Source: Cellvibrio sp.
Lineage (GTDB): Bacteria > Pseudomonadota > Gammaproteobacteria > Pseudomonadales > Cellvibrionaceae
Assembly: GCA_021323495.1 (NCBI GenBank)
Contig: JAJQJO010000220.1
Span: forward strand, 1-6,527
Direction of reading: 5' to 3'
DNA length: 6,527 bases
Translations under genes and position numbers: made by a program
The notes under the pieces: model-generated
Told to the model about the DNA's origin: nothing
Seen by the model: only the letters and a program-made list of their open reading frames with translations
The model's database searches: none
Part shown: positions 1 to 6,527 of the stretch, piece by piece
Numbering within the stretch: position 1 is the first letter of the stretch
Layout: every line of letters begins with the position of its first letter

Positions 1-1490
1 ATTGCCGCTTTCACGACAGTCGGATTGGTATAACCACTACCTGCGGCAGTTGGTGAGGATGACGCAGGTAAACCAATAATAACTTTATTGGCTGGTAAAC
101 CAAGATAGCTCACACCCGTACTGCCAATCGAAAAACCTTCAATCAAGGCTTCAGTCCACGCAACCAAACCGTCCTGGGTGGAAGAGTTATAGAACTGGCC
201 ATTTTTGCCTGGCATTGAACCGGTGTTGTAGTACTGCATCTGGATCCAGCTGATGTCATCACGCAACGCATTCATCAATGGCAAATATACACCCCAGTTA
301 TATTGACCCAACCAGTTGCCAGCAAGGTTTGCTCCTATGGTATGCGCGGTTTCAGGGGCCATCGTCAGCAGGAAGCTCGAACCATAACGCGCTTTCAAAC
401 GCTTGATGGCACGTGCGAGATAATCTGCCGAGTATTGTGGATTAGTCAGGCTAATTTGCGCATTGGGATTAGTGTGCAGCCCTTTTTCAGTATCAATATC
501 GATACCATCCAAACCAAATTGGTCCTTGATCGCAATAAAGGAATTTACAAAATTATCTTCCTGCGTTTGGTTATTCAGTACAAAAGTCGCGTTAGCTCCA
601 CCAATCGACAGCAATACTTTTTTGCCTTGGGCTTTTGCAGCAGCGATTTGTTCTGCGGTCGGATTGTTTTGGACTCCGCCTTCATTGCCAAGGAAGAGCG
701 AGCCGTTTGCGTTGATTGACGGGAACGAAATATTCAACACTGTGTAATTGGGAATAGATGCCGGAACTTCCAATGGCCAGTGCCAGTTTTCCCAATAGCC
801 CACCAAATCCCTACCGTCACCTGGTGCCGCGGAGCTGCTGCTTCCCGACGAAAGGCTTGAGCGCGAACTACTCACGCTGGATGAACTGGACGAAGGTATT
901 AAACTGCTTGAACTGGAACGGGAAGTGCTGATACTGGAAGCACTCGTACCAGGACAATTGCCACCCGCAGTCCATGCTTGTTGCCAATACGTACCGGTGC
1001 CCGGAGCATAAGCCCAGGTCGCGGTAGAAGCACACCATCCTGGCACCTGGCAGGTGTAGGCGCCACCAGCATTAGTCACCACTGCTCCAGCAGCGTAATT
1101 CGTACCCGCAACAAAAGCAGGACAGGAACCCACACTGCCGACCGATGAGGAGGAAATGCTGCTCGGAGCTACTGAGCCTGGCGTGGAAGAACGCGAGCTT
1201 GACGAACGCGAACTACTTGGGGCGCTCGAGCTTGGAGCAACGCTCGAGGTAGCACCATCGCAAGCGCCATTATCAATCCATTGTTGCCAGGGGCCTGAAA
1301 AGTTGGTGGGGTTATTATTTTGCGTCCAATAATTTGCAGTGTAACCACGGTTCACATGTTGCACCTTGGTTCCCTGGGTATAAACACTGCCGCTATCCCA
1401 TTGCGGCAAACCCGCACAGCTTACTGCGAGTACCTCGGTTGATATCAGGGACGCACTAAGCAGTGCCCCAAAAGCGATTATTTTTTTCAT
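1..1490 (-). CDS. Secreted modular chitinase (CBM5/12 - CBM73-like - GH18), C-terminus cut by window edge
   Basis: This gene encodes a secreted enzyme predicted to hydrolyse beta-1,4 links in chitin; 496 residues are visible. The order is: signal peptide (about 1-22, MKKIIAF start, hydrophobic core, VLA cleavage site); CBM5/12 chitin-binding module (C25-C77, with W31, Y54-W55, W68 and W71); Ser-rich linker (about 78-122); a second module (C123-C179) with an inner Cys pair C147/C153 and an AYAPGTG motif, which resembles CBM73; a second Ser-rich linker (about 183-223); and a GH18 barrel from about 228. The barrel shows VGYWENW (beta 1), SIGG (295-298), the catalytic motif DGIDIDTE (328-335, acid/base E335), TMAPE (376-380), QMQYYN (417-422) and VIIGLPAS (470-477). 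Beta strand 8 lies beyond the edge, so a chitinase insertion domain between strands 7 and 8 cannot be judged. The start is fixed by an in-frame TAG 12 bases upstream; an AAGGA lies at 1503-1507, a rather long 12 bases away. GH18 identity and secretion are firm; exact specificity (endo or exo) is not visible. Confidence 0.95.
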   Translation of the reverse strand, partial: MKKIIAFGALLSASLISTEVLAVSCAGLPQWDSGSVYTQGTKVQHVNRGYTANYWTQNNNPTNFSGPWQQWIDNGACDGATSSVAPSSSAPSSSRSSSSRSSTPGSVAPSSISSSSVGSVGSCPAFVAGTNYAAGAVVTNAGGAYTCQVPGWCASTATWAYAPGTGTYWQQAWTAGGNCPGTSASSISTSRSSSSSLIPSSSSSSVSSSRSSLSSGSSSSAAPGDGRDLVGYWENWHWPLEVPASIPNYTVLNISFPSINANGSLFLGNEGGVQNNPTAEQIAAAKAQGKKVLLSIGGANATFVLNNQTQEDNFVNSFIAIKDQFGLDGIDIDTEKGLHTNPNAQISLTNPQYSADYLARAIKRLKARYGSSFLLTMAPETAHTIGANLAGNWLGQYNWGVYLPLMNALRDDISWIQMQYYNTGSMPGKNGQFYNSSTQDGLVAWTEALIEGFSIGSTGVSYLGLPANKVIIGLPASSSPTAAGSGYTNPTVVKAA

Positions 1491-1589
1491 CGACGTTATC
1501 TATCCTTTCATTATCGTTAGTTAAGAAAAATGGGCCGACGAATAACAGCAAGGTTCTCTCACCGTCGCTGGCGGTTGCGCCAGACTGTG

Positions 1590-1613
1590 CTTTTATTCGC
1601 CAGGTAGCGATTG
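1590..1613. repeat. Split direct repeat, copy 2 (at the chitinase promoter)
   Basis: On the plus strand this reads CTTTTATTC, seven bases, AGCGATTG. The same two blocks (9 and 8 identical bases), separated by six bases, occur at 1744-1766 in the same orientation. This copy spans the -10 and most of the -35 box of the candidate chitinase promoter. It may be a regulator binding site or a duplicated promoter segment; its role is inferred from position only. Confidence 0.5.
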
Positions 1614-1617
1614 TCAA
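1590..1617 (-). promoter_or_regulatory. Candidate sigma-70 promoter of the chitinase gene
   Basis: On the minus strand a perfect -35 box TTGACA (1617-1612) is followed after 16 bases by TAAAAG (1595-1590), a 4 of 6 match to the -10 consensus. Transcription would start near 1583, giving a leader of roughly 90 bases before the ATG at 1490. The promoter overlaps one copy of a duplicated motif (1590-1613), so a regulator binding that motif could control it. Called by eye only. Confidence 0.5.
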
Positions 1618-1633
1618 CGTTGTCATTCGCAAA

Positions 1634-1758
1634 TGCATTGAATCCCGAAACAGTACAACACAATATAATTTCGGGGGAATCAGGTACAGGCGGGAGGACA
1701 AACTGCTTTCAAGACAAACGACAGATCGAGAGGATAAGTACATCTTTTATTCAATGCA
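1634..1758. repeat. Distant 10-bp inverted repeat in the chitinase upstream region
   Basis: TGCATTGAAT at 1634-1643 and its exact reverse complement ATTCAATGCA at 1749-1758 are 105 bases apart. The right arm lies inside copy 1 of the split direct repeat. Paired sites at this distance can serve DNA looping by a dimeric regulator, but a chance match in an AT-rich region is possible. Confidence 0.35.
1644..1675. repeat. 7-bp inverted repeat with 18-base spacer
   Basis: CCCGAAA (1644-1650) and TTTCGGG (1669-1675) flank an AT-rich spacer. The element sits upstream of the candidate chitinase -35 box, where an activator or repressor could bind. No T tract follows on either strand, so it is not a terminator. 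Confidence 0.35.
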
Positions 1759-1766
1759 AGCGATTG
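1744..1766. repeat. Split direct repeat, copy 1
   Basis: On the plus strand this reads CTTTTATTC, six bases, AGCGATTG, matching 1590-1613 in both blocks and orientation, 154 bases apart. Here the sequence at the -35 position is poor (CCGGCA on the minus strand), so this copy looks less like a working promoter and more like an upstream regulator site. Confidence 0.45.
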
Positions 1767-1876
1767 CCGGACAAAAACAAGAAACAATTAACATTGTTGT
1801 AATATCAAGAAAAGCCGCAAATTAAAACAATATTATTGTCCCAGCAACAGGCAGCGAAAGCATAGAAAAGTACTGA

Positions 1877-1916
1877 TAAAAATAAAATGCCCTGTCTGCT
1901 TTAGCAGGCAGGGGCA
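1877..1916 (-). terminator. Rho-independent terminator after mrp
   Basis: The arms TGCCCTGTCTGC (1888-1899) and GCAGGCAGGGGCA (1904-1916) form a GC-rich stem with one bulge and one mismatch or wobble, closed by a TTTA loop. On the minus strand it lies 22 bases after the mrp stop and is followed by a T-rich run (1887-1877). On the plus strand it is followed by GATC and six Ts (1921-1926), so it could also work in the other direction. It separates mrp from the chitinase gene. Confidence 0.8.
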
Positions 1917-1938
1917 GATCTTTTTTCACAACACCACA

Positions 1939-2793
1939 TTAATCATCCGAGATTTCAATATTCGGCAATGATTGATTAGTAGAATTATGCTTTTGCACGT
2001 TGGCTGCCAGCTTGCGTGCTATAGCGCGGTATTTTTGACTAATTGATGATTCAGGATCGGTAGCAACAGAGGGTTGCCCCCTGTCAGCATCTGCACGAAT
2101 AGATAAATCCAGTGGCAAAGAACCCAACAACTCGGTCTGATAATCGCGCGCTATGCGCTCACCACCACCCTCACCAAAAATATGCTCTTCGTGGCCACAA
2201 TTGGAGCAAATATGGATCGCCATATTTTCAATCACACCTAATATTGGCACATTGACTTTACGGAACATTTCTATGCCTTTTTTGGCATCCAACAAAGCTA
2301 TGTCTTGCGGTGTAGTTACAATCACTGCTCCCGTGACCGGCACTTTTTGGGCGAGGGTAATCTGTATATCCCCAGTACCAGGTGGCATATCGATAATCAG
2401 ATAATCCAGGTTATCCCAACGGGTTTGCATCAACAATTGCTGCAGCGCGCCGGTCGCCATAGGGCCACGCCAAAGCATGGGGGTTTCCTCGGTAACGAGA
2501 TAGCCCATGGAAATCGATTGAATACCATGGGCATTGATCGGCAGCATTTGCTGCTTGCCCTGTTCACCCACTACTTCAGGACGGCGTTGCCCTACCCCCA
2601 GCATTTGCGGCTGGCTGGGACCGTAAATATCTGCATCCAGAATGCCAACACGCGCGCCTTCTGCCGCCAGGGCCAACGCAAGATTTACCGCAGTAGTAGA
2701 CTTGCCTACACCACCTTTGCCCGAAGCCACTGCAATAATGTTTTTTACCTGCGGAATCGCCTGGGAATGCGCCGCACCTTGAACAGTTGCCAT
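1939..2793 (-). CDS. mrp: Mrp/ApbC-type Fe-S cluster carrier ATPase, short form without N-terminal MIP18 (DUF59) domain
   Basis: This is a cytoplasmic P-loop ATPase of the Mrp/NBP35 family, known to bind and pass on iron-sulfur clusters to target proteins. The 284 residues show the deviant Walker A motif GKGGVGKST (25-33; signature K26, P-loop K31), DADIYGPS (53-60), the Walker B region LIIDMPPGTGD (132-142), and the cluster-ligand pair C196-S-N-C199 followed by GHEEHIFGEGGG. E. coli Mrp has about 370 residues with an N-terminal MIP18-like domain; that domain is absent here. The start is secure: GGAGG (2801-2805) lies 7 bases upstream, and an in-frame TAG at 2820-2818 with no start codon between rules out an extension. 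The gene sits alone between two terminators, and only about 60 bases separate its start from the upstream one. I found no convincing promoter in that gap. Confidence 0.95.
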   Translation of the reverse strand: MATVQGAAHSQAIPQVKNIIAVASGKGGVGKSTTAVNLALALAAEGARVGILDADIYGPSQPQMLGVGQRRPEVVGEQGKQQMLPINAHGIQSISMGYLVTEETPMLWRGPMATGALQQLLMQTRWDNLDYLIIDMPPGTGDIQITLAQKVPVTGAVIVTTPQDIALLDAKKGIEMFRKVNVPILGVIENMAIHICSNCGHEEHIFGEGGGERIARDYQTELLGSLPLDLSIRADADRGQPSVATDPESSISQKYRAIARKLAANVQKHNSTNQSLPNIEISDD

Positions 2794-2800
2794 AAATAAA

Positions 2801-2805
2801 CCTCC
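2801..2805 (-). promoter_or_regulatory. Ribosome binding site of mrp
   Basis: GGAGG on the minus strand, 7 bases before the ATG, is a near-ideal Shine-Dalgarno site. It matters because it supports the short 284-residue Mrp start. Confidence 0.85.
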
Positions 2806-2847
2806 GCGTAACGCTATCTAACGCCCATTTTCTTGCCGCACCCTAAC

Positions 2848-2878
2848 AAAAAAGGGTGCCTATTGGCACCCTTTTTTT
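2848..2878 (-). terminator. Symmetrical terminator after the RND pump gene
   Basis: A perfect 7-bp stem (GGGTGCC 2854-2860, GGCACCC 2865-2871) with a TATT loop is flanked by six As (2848-2853) and seven Ts (2872-2878). It therefore has the form of an intrinsic terminator on both strands. On the minus strand it begins about 25 bases after the pump stop codon and should end the efflux operon transcript ahead of mrp. Confidence 0.9.
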
Positions 2879-2903
2879 ACCCGGCCTCTTTGCAGGACGG
2901 GTA

Positions 2904-5900
2904 TCAACTCACTTCCGCCAGCTGCTCCAGATCATCGCGATCATGTTGGTGATCTTTCGCCAGTAACATATAAACCGATGGCAATACGAACAAGGTAAAG
3001 AAAGTACCGATGGTCATCCCTAGTACCAATACGATACCAATCGCATTACGCGCCTCAGCGCCAGCGCCCGCTGCAAATATCAACGGCGTGTGCCCGGCGA
3101 TAGTCGCCACACTGGTCATCATTACCGGACGCAAACGCAATGAAGATGCCTCACGAATCGCCTCAAGCTTGGCCATTCCCTGCTCTTGCAATTTATTGGC
3201 AAACTCCACCACCAGGATGCCGTTACGCGCAATCAATCCCATCAGTGTTACCAAGCCTACCTGGGAATAAATATTCAGGGTGCTGGTAAAACCATTAGTG
3301 AAGAATGGAATCGGCATCGGAATTTTGAGGAAGGTGAACAAAAGCGCACCAAACATCGCCAACGGTACTGAGCCGGCAAGGATTACCAACGGATCGCGGA
3401 AGCTGTTGTACTGCGCCGCCAGCACCAGGAAAATCATCAGGATTGCCATCAGGAACGCAGGCAAAAAAGTATTCCCTTCGCGAATTAATTGACGCGATTC
3501 GCCGGTGTAATCAATGGTATAGCTTTTAGGCAGGATTTTACGTGCCTCCGTCTCTACATGAGCCAGAGCTTGTCCCAATGGAGCGCCGGTAACACCACTG
3601 ATTTTCACCGCATTTAACTGCTGCATCCGGTTAATCGTCCGCGGCTCAGTGGTATGGGTAATGCTGGCCACTTGATCCAGGCGAATCAACCCACCATCGG
3701 GTCCGGTGACATAAAGGCTCGCCAAATCGTCCGGGTTTAAGCGCTCAACCCGCTTCACTTGTGGAATCACCTTGTAACTTTGCCCCGCCATGTTGAATCG
3801 ATTGACATAACCACCGCCTAACAAGGTGCCTACATCATTAGTCACAACCTGCAAATCCAAACCGAGGTCGGCTACCTTTTCACGATCAATACTTAGCTTG
3901 TAATCAGGTTGATCGACTTTCACATCCAGAGTCTGGAAGTAAAACATGCCGGACTTCACCATAATTTCCTGCACTTTTAATGCATATTCATAAATCTCTT
4001 TGATATCTGCCGTAGAAGCCAAAACGATCTCGACCGGGAACTGGCCTCCACCAGGCAATGCAGGTGGCGTAATGGGCAGAATTTTCACCCCCGCGATCGC
4101 TGATAACTTTTGTTGTACCTCCGGCATGATTTGGAATACATCGCGCTCGCGCTCCTCCCAGGGTTTGGTGACCATGCCTGAAAAGCCACCGGTGGGGAAC
4201 GTTAATTGGAAAGTAAACGCGGTTTCCGGAACGCTCATAAAGACTTCATTCACTTGTTTACCATAATGCGACGCCTGATCCACCGTGGAGTTGGCTTGCG
4301 CATCCACAATTCCGAAAATAACCCCTTGGTCTTCAGTGGGCGCCAGTTCTTTCGCAGAAAAAAGATACAGTGGGAAACACAAAATGGTTATACCAATCCA
4401 GAAGATATAAACGCCCGCACGATTCTGCAAACTCGCCTGCAATTTACGGCCATACCATTCACGGAAACGCTCAAAAGGTTTTTCCAGCGGCGCTTTTAAA
4501 CCGGTATGCGGTTTCAACATGCGCGAGCCCAGCATTGGTGACAAGGTAATCGCAACAATGGCCGAAATAGTTACCGCACCGGCAAGCGTAATCGCAAATT
4601 CACGGAACAAAGATCCAATCAAACCACCTTGCAAACCGATAGGGATATATACGGAAGCCAAGGTGACGGTCATTGCCAGGATCGGACCAGCCAGTTCTCG
4701 CGCCGAAATAATCGCCGCCTGGAATGGTTTCATCCCGTCCTGAATATGACGTTCAATGTTCTCCACCATAACGATCGCATCATCCACGACCAAGCCCACA
4801 CAAAGTACGATAGAAAGCAGTGTTAGCAAATTTAGTGAGAAGCCGCACACTTGCATAATAAAAAGTGCACCAACCAATGAAAGCGGAATAGCCAATACCG
4901 GAATAATGACCGAGCGACTGAACCCCAGGAACAGGAAGATTACAATCACGATAATTAATAAAGTTTCCGAAAGGGTTTTGATTACTTCATGGATCGCCGC
5001 ATCGATGTATTCGGTAGAGTCGTAGGCAACTGTGCCGGACAAACCCGTCGGCAATTCGGCCTTAATCGCTTCCATCTCCTTATTCACCGCTTTCATAACA
5101 TCCAATGCGTTCGCATTAGGCGCAACCCAAACCCCCATGAATACCGCAGTATCACCTGAGTAATTAACTACCGTATCGTAGTTTTCTGCACCCAGGGTGA
5201 CATCGGCAATATCACTGAGGCGAATAATACCTTCAGCCGAGTTGCGGATAACCAGCTGCTTAAATTCATTAACATTTTTCAGATCGGTATCGGCGCGCAG
5301 ATTTACCTGTGTATAGGTTCCACGAGTTTGTCCCACCGCTGCCTGCACATTGTTCGCCGCTAATGCGGCCCGAACTTGCACCGGGGTCACGTTTAATGCC
5401 GCCATACGCTCAGGCTTCAGCCAAATACGCATCGCAAACGTTCTGCCACCCAATACATCCGCTTTTTGCACACCGGCAACTGCAGTTAAACGCGGCTGTA
5501 TCGAGCGTGTTAAAAAGTCGGTGATCTGGTTTTGTTCAAGAATTTCCGAACTGAAACTCAAATAAGCCGCTGCAAACTGGGAATCCGCCGCTTCAATGCG
5601 AATAGCAGGCACTTCTGCTTCTGGCGGTAAATCACCGCGAACCTGATTCACCTTGGCCGAAATTTCGGTCATGGCTTTGAGCGGGTCATAGTTCAGGCGC
5701 AAGTGCGCAGTAACAGTAGACATACCCATTGCACTTTGCGATTCGATGTAATCAATACCGCCAGCGGATGCGATAGCGCGTTCAATCGGTGTAGTGATAA
5801 ATCCACGCACTAACTCTGCGTTAGCACCGACATAAACGGTATTGATGATAATGACGGAAATGTCACTACGTGGATATTGGCGGACAGTCAGGTTGGAACC

Positions 5901-5984
5901 CGCCTGTATCCCCAAAATTAAAATAAGCAGGCTCACCACTATGGCGAGAACCGGCCGCTTGATAAAGATATCAGTAAATTTCAT
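2904..5984 (-). CDS. RND (HAE1) multidrug efflux pump, inner-membrane permease subunit
   Basis: This is a proton-driven RND permease that would form the inner-membrane trimer of a tripartite drug efflux pump. Its 1026 residues are close to AcrB (1049), so it looks complete. Visible architecture: N-terminal FIKRPVLA and TM1 (about 11-29); first periplasmic porter half (about 30-335); TM2-TM6 (about 338-482); a cytoplasmic stretch and TM7 (524-543); second porter half (about 545-838); TM8-TM12 (about 840-1008). TM4 carries the proton-relay pair D401-D402 in VGLVVDDAIV. TM10 reads GLIARNGIL, so the position of AcrB Lys940 is Arg920. TM11 has the conserved RLRPVMMTS. The start is fixed by in-frame TAA and TGA codons just upstream, although the ribosome binding site is weak (a GAG at best), suggesting translation may depend on the upstream adaptor gene. 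The adaptor ends 89 bases upstream and no channel gene follows. Substrates cannot be told from sequence. Confidence 0.96.
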   Translation of the reverse strand: MKFTDIFIKRPVLAIVVSLLILILGIQAGSNLTVRQYPRSDISVIIINTVYVGANAELVRGFITTPIERAIASAGGIDYIESQSAMGMSTVTAHLRLNYDPLKAMTEISAKVNQVRGDLPPEAEVPAIRIEAADSQFAAAYLSFSSEILEQNQITDFLTRSIQPRLTAVAGVQKADVLGGRTFAMRIWLKPERMAALNVTPVQVRAALAANNVQAAVGQTRGTYTQVNLRADTDLKNVNEFKQLVIRNSAEGIIRLSDIADVTLGAENYDTVVNYSGDTAVFMGVWVAPNANALDVMKAVNKEMEAIKAELPTGLSGTVAYDSTEYIDAAIHEVIKTLSETLLIIVIVIFLFLGFSRSVIIPVLAIPLSLVGALFIMQVCGFSLNLLTLLSIVLCVGLVVDDAIVMVENIERHIQDGMKPFQAAIISARELAGPILAMTVTLASVYIPIGLQGGLIGSLFREFAITLAGAVTISAIVAITLSPMLGSRMLKPHTGLKAPLEKPFERFREWYGRKLQASLQNRAGVYIFWIGITILCFPLYLFSAKELAPTEDQGVIFGIVDAQANSTVDQASHYGKQVNEVFMSVPETAFTFQLTFPTGGFSGMVTKPWEERERDVFQIMPEVQQKLSAIAGVKILPITPPALPGGGQFPVEIVLASTADIKEIYEYALKVQEIMVKSGMFYFQTLDVKVDQPDYKLSIDREKVADLGLDLQVVTNDVGTLLGGGYVNRFNMAGQSYKVIPQVKRVERLNPDDLASLYVTGPDGGLIRLDQVASITHTTEPRTINRMQQLNAVKISGVTGAPLGQALAHVETEARKILPKSYTIDYTGESRQLIREGNTFLPAFLMAILMIFLVLAAQYNSFRDPLVILAGSVPLAMFGALLFTFLKIPMPIPFFTNGFTSTLNIYSQVGLVTLMGLIARNGILVVEFANKLQEQGMAKLEAIREASSLRLRPVMMTSVATIAGHTPLIFAAGAGAEARNAIGIVLVLGMTIGTFFTLFVLPSVYMLLAKDHQHDRDDLEQLAEVS

Positions 5985-6037
5985 AAGTTAGGCTCATGGG
6001 CTTTTTGGCTTATGGAGTAAAGCATCCAGTGCATTCC

Positions 6038-6063
6038 GTTCGCTCCGCGTACCCGGAGCGAAC
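6038..6063. repeat. Perfect intercistronic hairpin between adaptor and pump genes
   Basis: GTTCGCTCCG (6038-6047) and CGGAGCGAAC (6054-6063) form a perfect 10-bp stem with a 6-base loop, in the 89-base gap 11 bases after the adaptor stop codon. No T tract follows on the minus strand, so it is unlikely to be a full terminator. It could stabilise the upstream mRNA segment, lower expression of the pump gene, or be a single REP-like element. Confidence 0.7.
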
Positions 6064-6073
6064 AGGCAATAAA

Positions 6074-6527
6074 TTAGCTATCCGCAGGGGTAGGTTCGAG
6101 TTTGAATTCGGGAGTAGGCAAAGCACCAACCGTTACCGTCTGGCCATTCAGCAATTTGAATGCGCCCGCACTGGCTACTACATCACCCACTTTTAAACCT
6201 TCAACAATTTCTACAAAATCGCCACGTGCCTTACCCAAACGTACGAACTGTTGACGCGCTTTATAAGTACCTTCTTTTTCGCCCGCCTCGATAACAAACA
6301 CTGTATCGCCAAACGGAGCATAAATTATCGCGGTGCTCGGCACAGCCAATACTTCCTGCGGATCAGAGAGGGTTACTTTGGTTTCAACCGCCATACCCGG
6401 AATCAAGAGGCTATTTTCATTTTGCAAATAAGACTGCACGATCGCGTTGCGAGTTACCGCACTGATCTCCGCACCGATGGCGGTGATCTCACCACTAATT
6501 GTCGAATTAGAGCCATCACCCACATTC
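6074..6527 (-). CDS. Periplasmic adaptor (membrane fusion protein) of the RND pump, C-terminal part
   Basis: The last 150 residues of an HlyD/AcrA-type adaptor are visible; the gene continues past the right edge. Adaptors of this family bridge the inner-membrane RND permease and an outer-membrane channel. The visible part begins in the beta-barrel domain (ISGEITAIGAEISAVTRNA, then LLIPGMAVETKVTL, the family's usual PGM turn). It goes on to the membrane-proximal domain (VLAVPSTAIIYAPFGDTVFV to VEGLKVGDVVASAGAFKLLNGQ). It ends in a short tail rich in Pro and Glu. A GTG at 6523-6521 lies in frame but is internal to the domain and is not the real start. Gene order adaptor then pump on one strand is the standard RND operon layout. 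Confidence 0.92.
   Translation of the reverse strand, partial: NVGDGSNSTISGEITAIGAEISAVTRNAIVQSYLQNENSLLIPGMAVETKVTLSDPQEVLAVPSTAIIYAPFGDTVFVIEAGEKEGTYKARQQFVRLGKARGDFVEIVEGLKVGDVVASAGAFKLLNGQTVTVGALPTPEFKLEPTPADS

Larger units (their letters stand above)
1491..1938. other. Intergenic region between mrp and the chitinase gene
   Basis: No convincing gene is seen in these 448 bases on either strand. The left part (about 1583 to 1770) holds the likely chitinase promoter, a duplicated split motif and two inverted repeats, and the right end holds the mrp terminator; these are listed separately. Open frames crossing the region overlap the chitinase start, have no ribosome binding site and give protein sequence without recognisable features. 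Confidence 0.7.

Noticed and set aside
303..747. Plus-strand open frames opposite the GH18 domain
   Set aside because: The minus strand here carries the catalytic GH18 motifs without interruption, so these are shadow frames.
1416..1427. Possible lipobox (AVSC) making the chitinase a lipoprotein
   Set aside because: Position -3 is Ala, not the usual Leu, and C25 fits as the first Cys of the CBM5/12 module paired with C77; ordinary signal peptidase I cleavage is more likely.
1664..1669. Perfect TATAAT on the plus strand
   Set aside because: The only -35-like sequence, TTGAAT at 1638-1643, is 20 bases away, and no plus-strand gene follows.
1456..1743. Minus-strand open frame of 95 codons
   Set aside because: It overlaps the chitinase start in another frame and covers the promoter; the predicted protein looks random.
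1463..1825. Plus-strand open frame of 120 codons across the chitinase start and upstream region
   Set aside because: It overlaps the chitinase signal peptide region on the other strand, has no ribosome binding site, and its protein has no recognisable motif; the region is better explained as control DNA.
6038..6063. Terminator between adaptor and pump genes
   Set aside because: Neither strand has a T tract directly after the stem, and ending transcription there would cut the pump off from its adaptor.
1..6527. Mobile element, CRISPR array, prophage or defence system
   Set aside because: No transposase, integrase, terminal repeats, regularly spaced repeats or defence domains are seen; all four genes belong to well-known families.

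Overview
The window reads as chromosomal DNA of a polysaccharide-degrading gammaproteobacterium, most likely Cellvibrionaceae (Cellvibrio or Saccharophagus-like). This rests on three things: a secreted chitinase with two small chitin-binding modules joined by polyserine linkers, a style typical of that family; a gammaproteobacterial type Mrp ATPase; and a roughly balanced base composition. It is an inference, because no rRNA or other marker gene is present.

All four genes lie on the minus strand, so the order of transcription runs from the right edge to the left edge. From 6527 to 6074 is the C-terminal part of a periplasmic adaptor (membrane fusion protein). An 89-base gap with a perfect 10-bp hairpin follows, then a complete RND efflux pump (5984 to 2904). 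These two probably form one operon that ends at a strong symmetrical terminator (2848-2878). No outer-membrane channel gene lies downstream, so the pump must use one encoded upstream of the window or elsewhere. Next is mrp (2793 to 1939), a single gene enclosed by that terminator and a second one (1877-1916). It codes for a short form of the Fe-S cluster carrier ATPase without the usual N-terminal domain.

The 448-base gap from 1491 to 1938 holds the mrp terminator and a control region for the last gene. That region has a good sigma-70-like promoter, a split motif present twice, and two inverted repeats. The last gene, from 1490 to the left edge, encodes a modular GH18 chitinase: signal peptide, CBM5/12, Ser linker, CBM73-like module, Ser linker, GH18 barrel. 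It is cut by the edge after beta strand 7.

I see no mobile element, CRISPR array, RNA gene or clearly new multi-gene system. The points most worth checking are the repeat-rich chitinase control region, the Arg in place of the pump's usual proton-relay Lys, the short Mrp squeezed between two terminators, and the intercistronic hairpin in the efflux operon.
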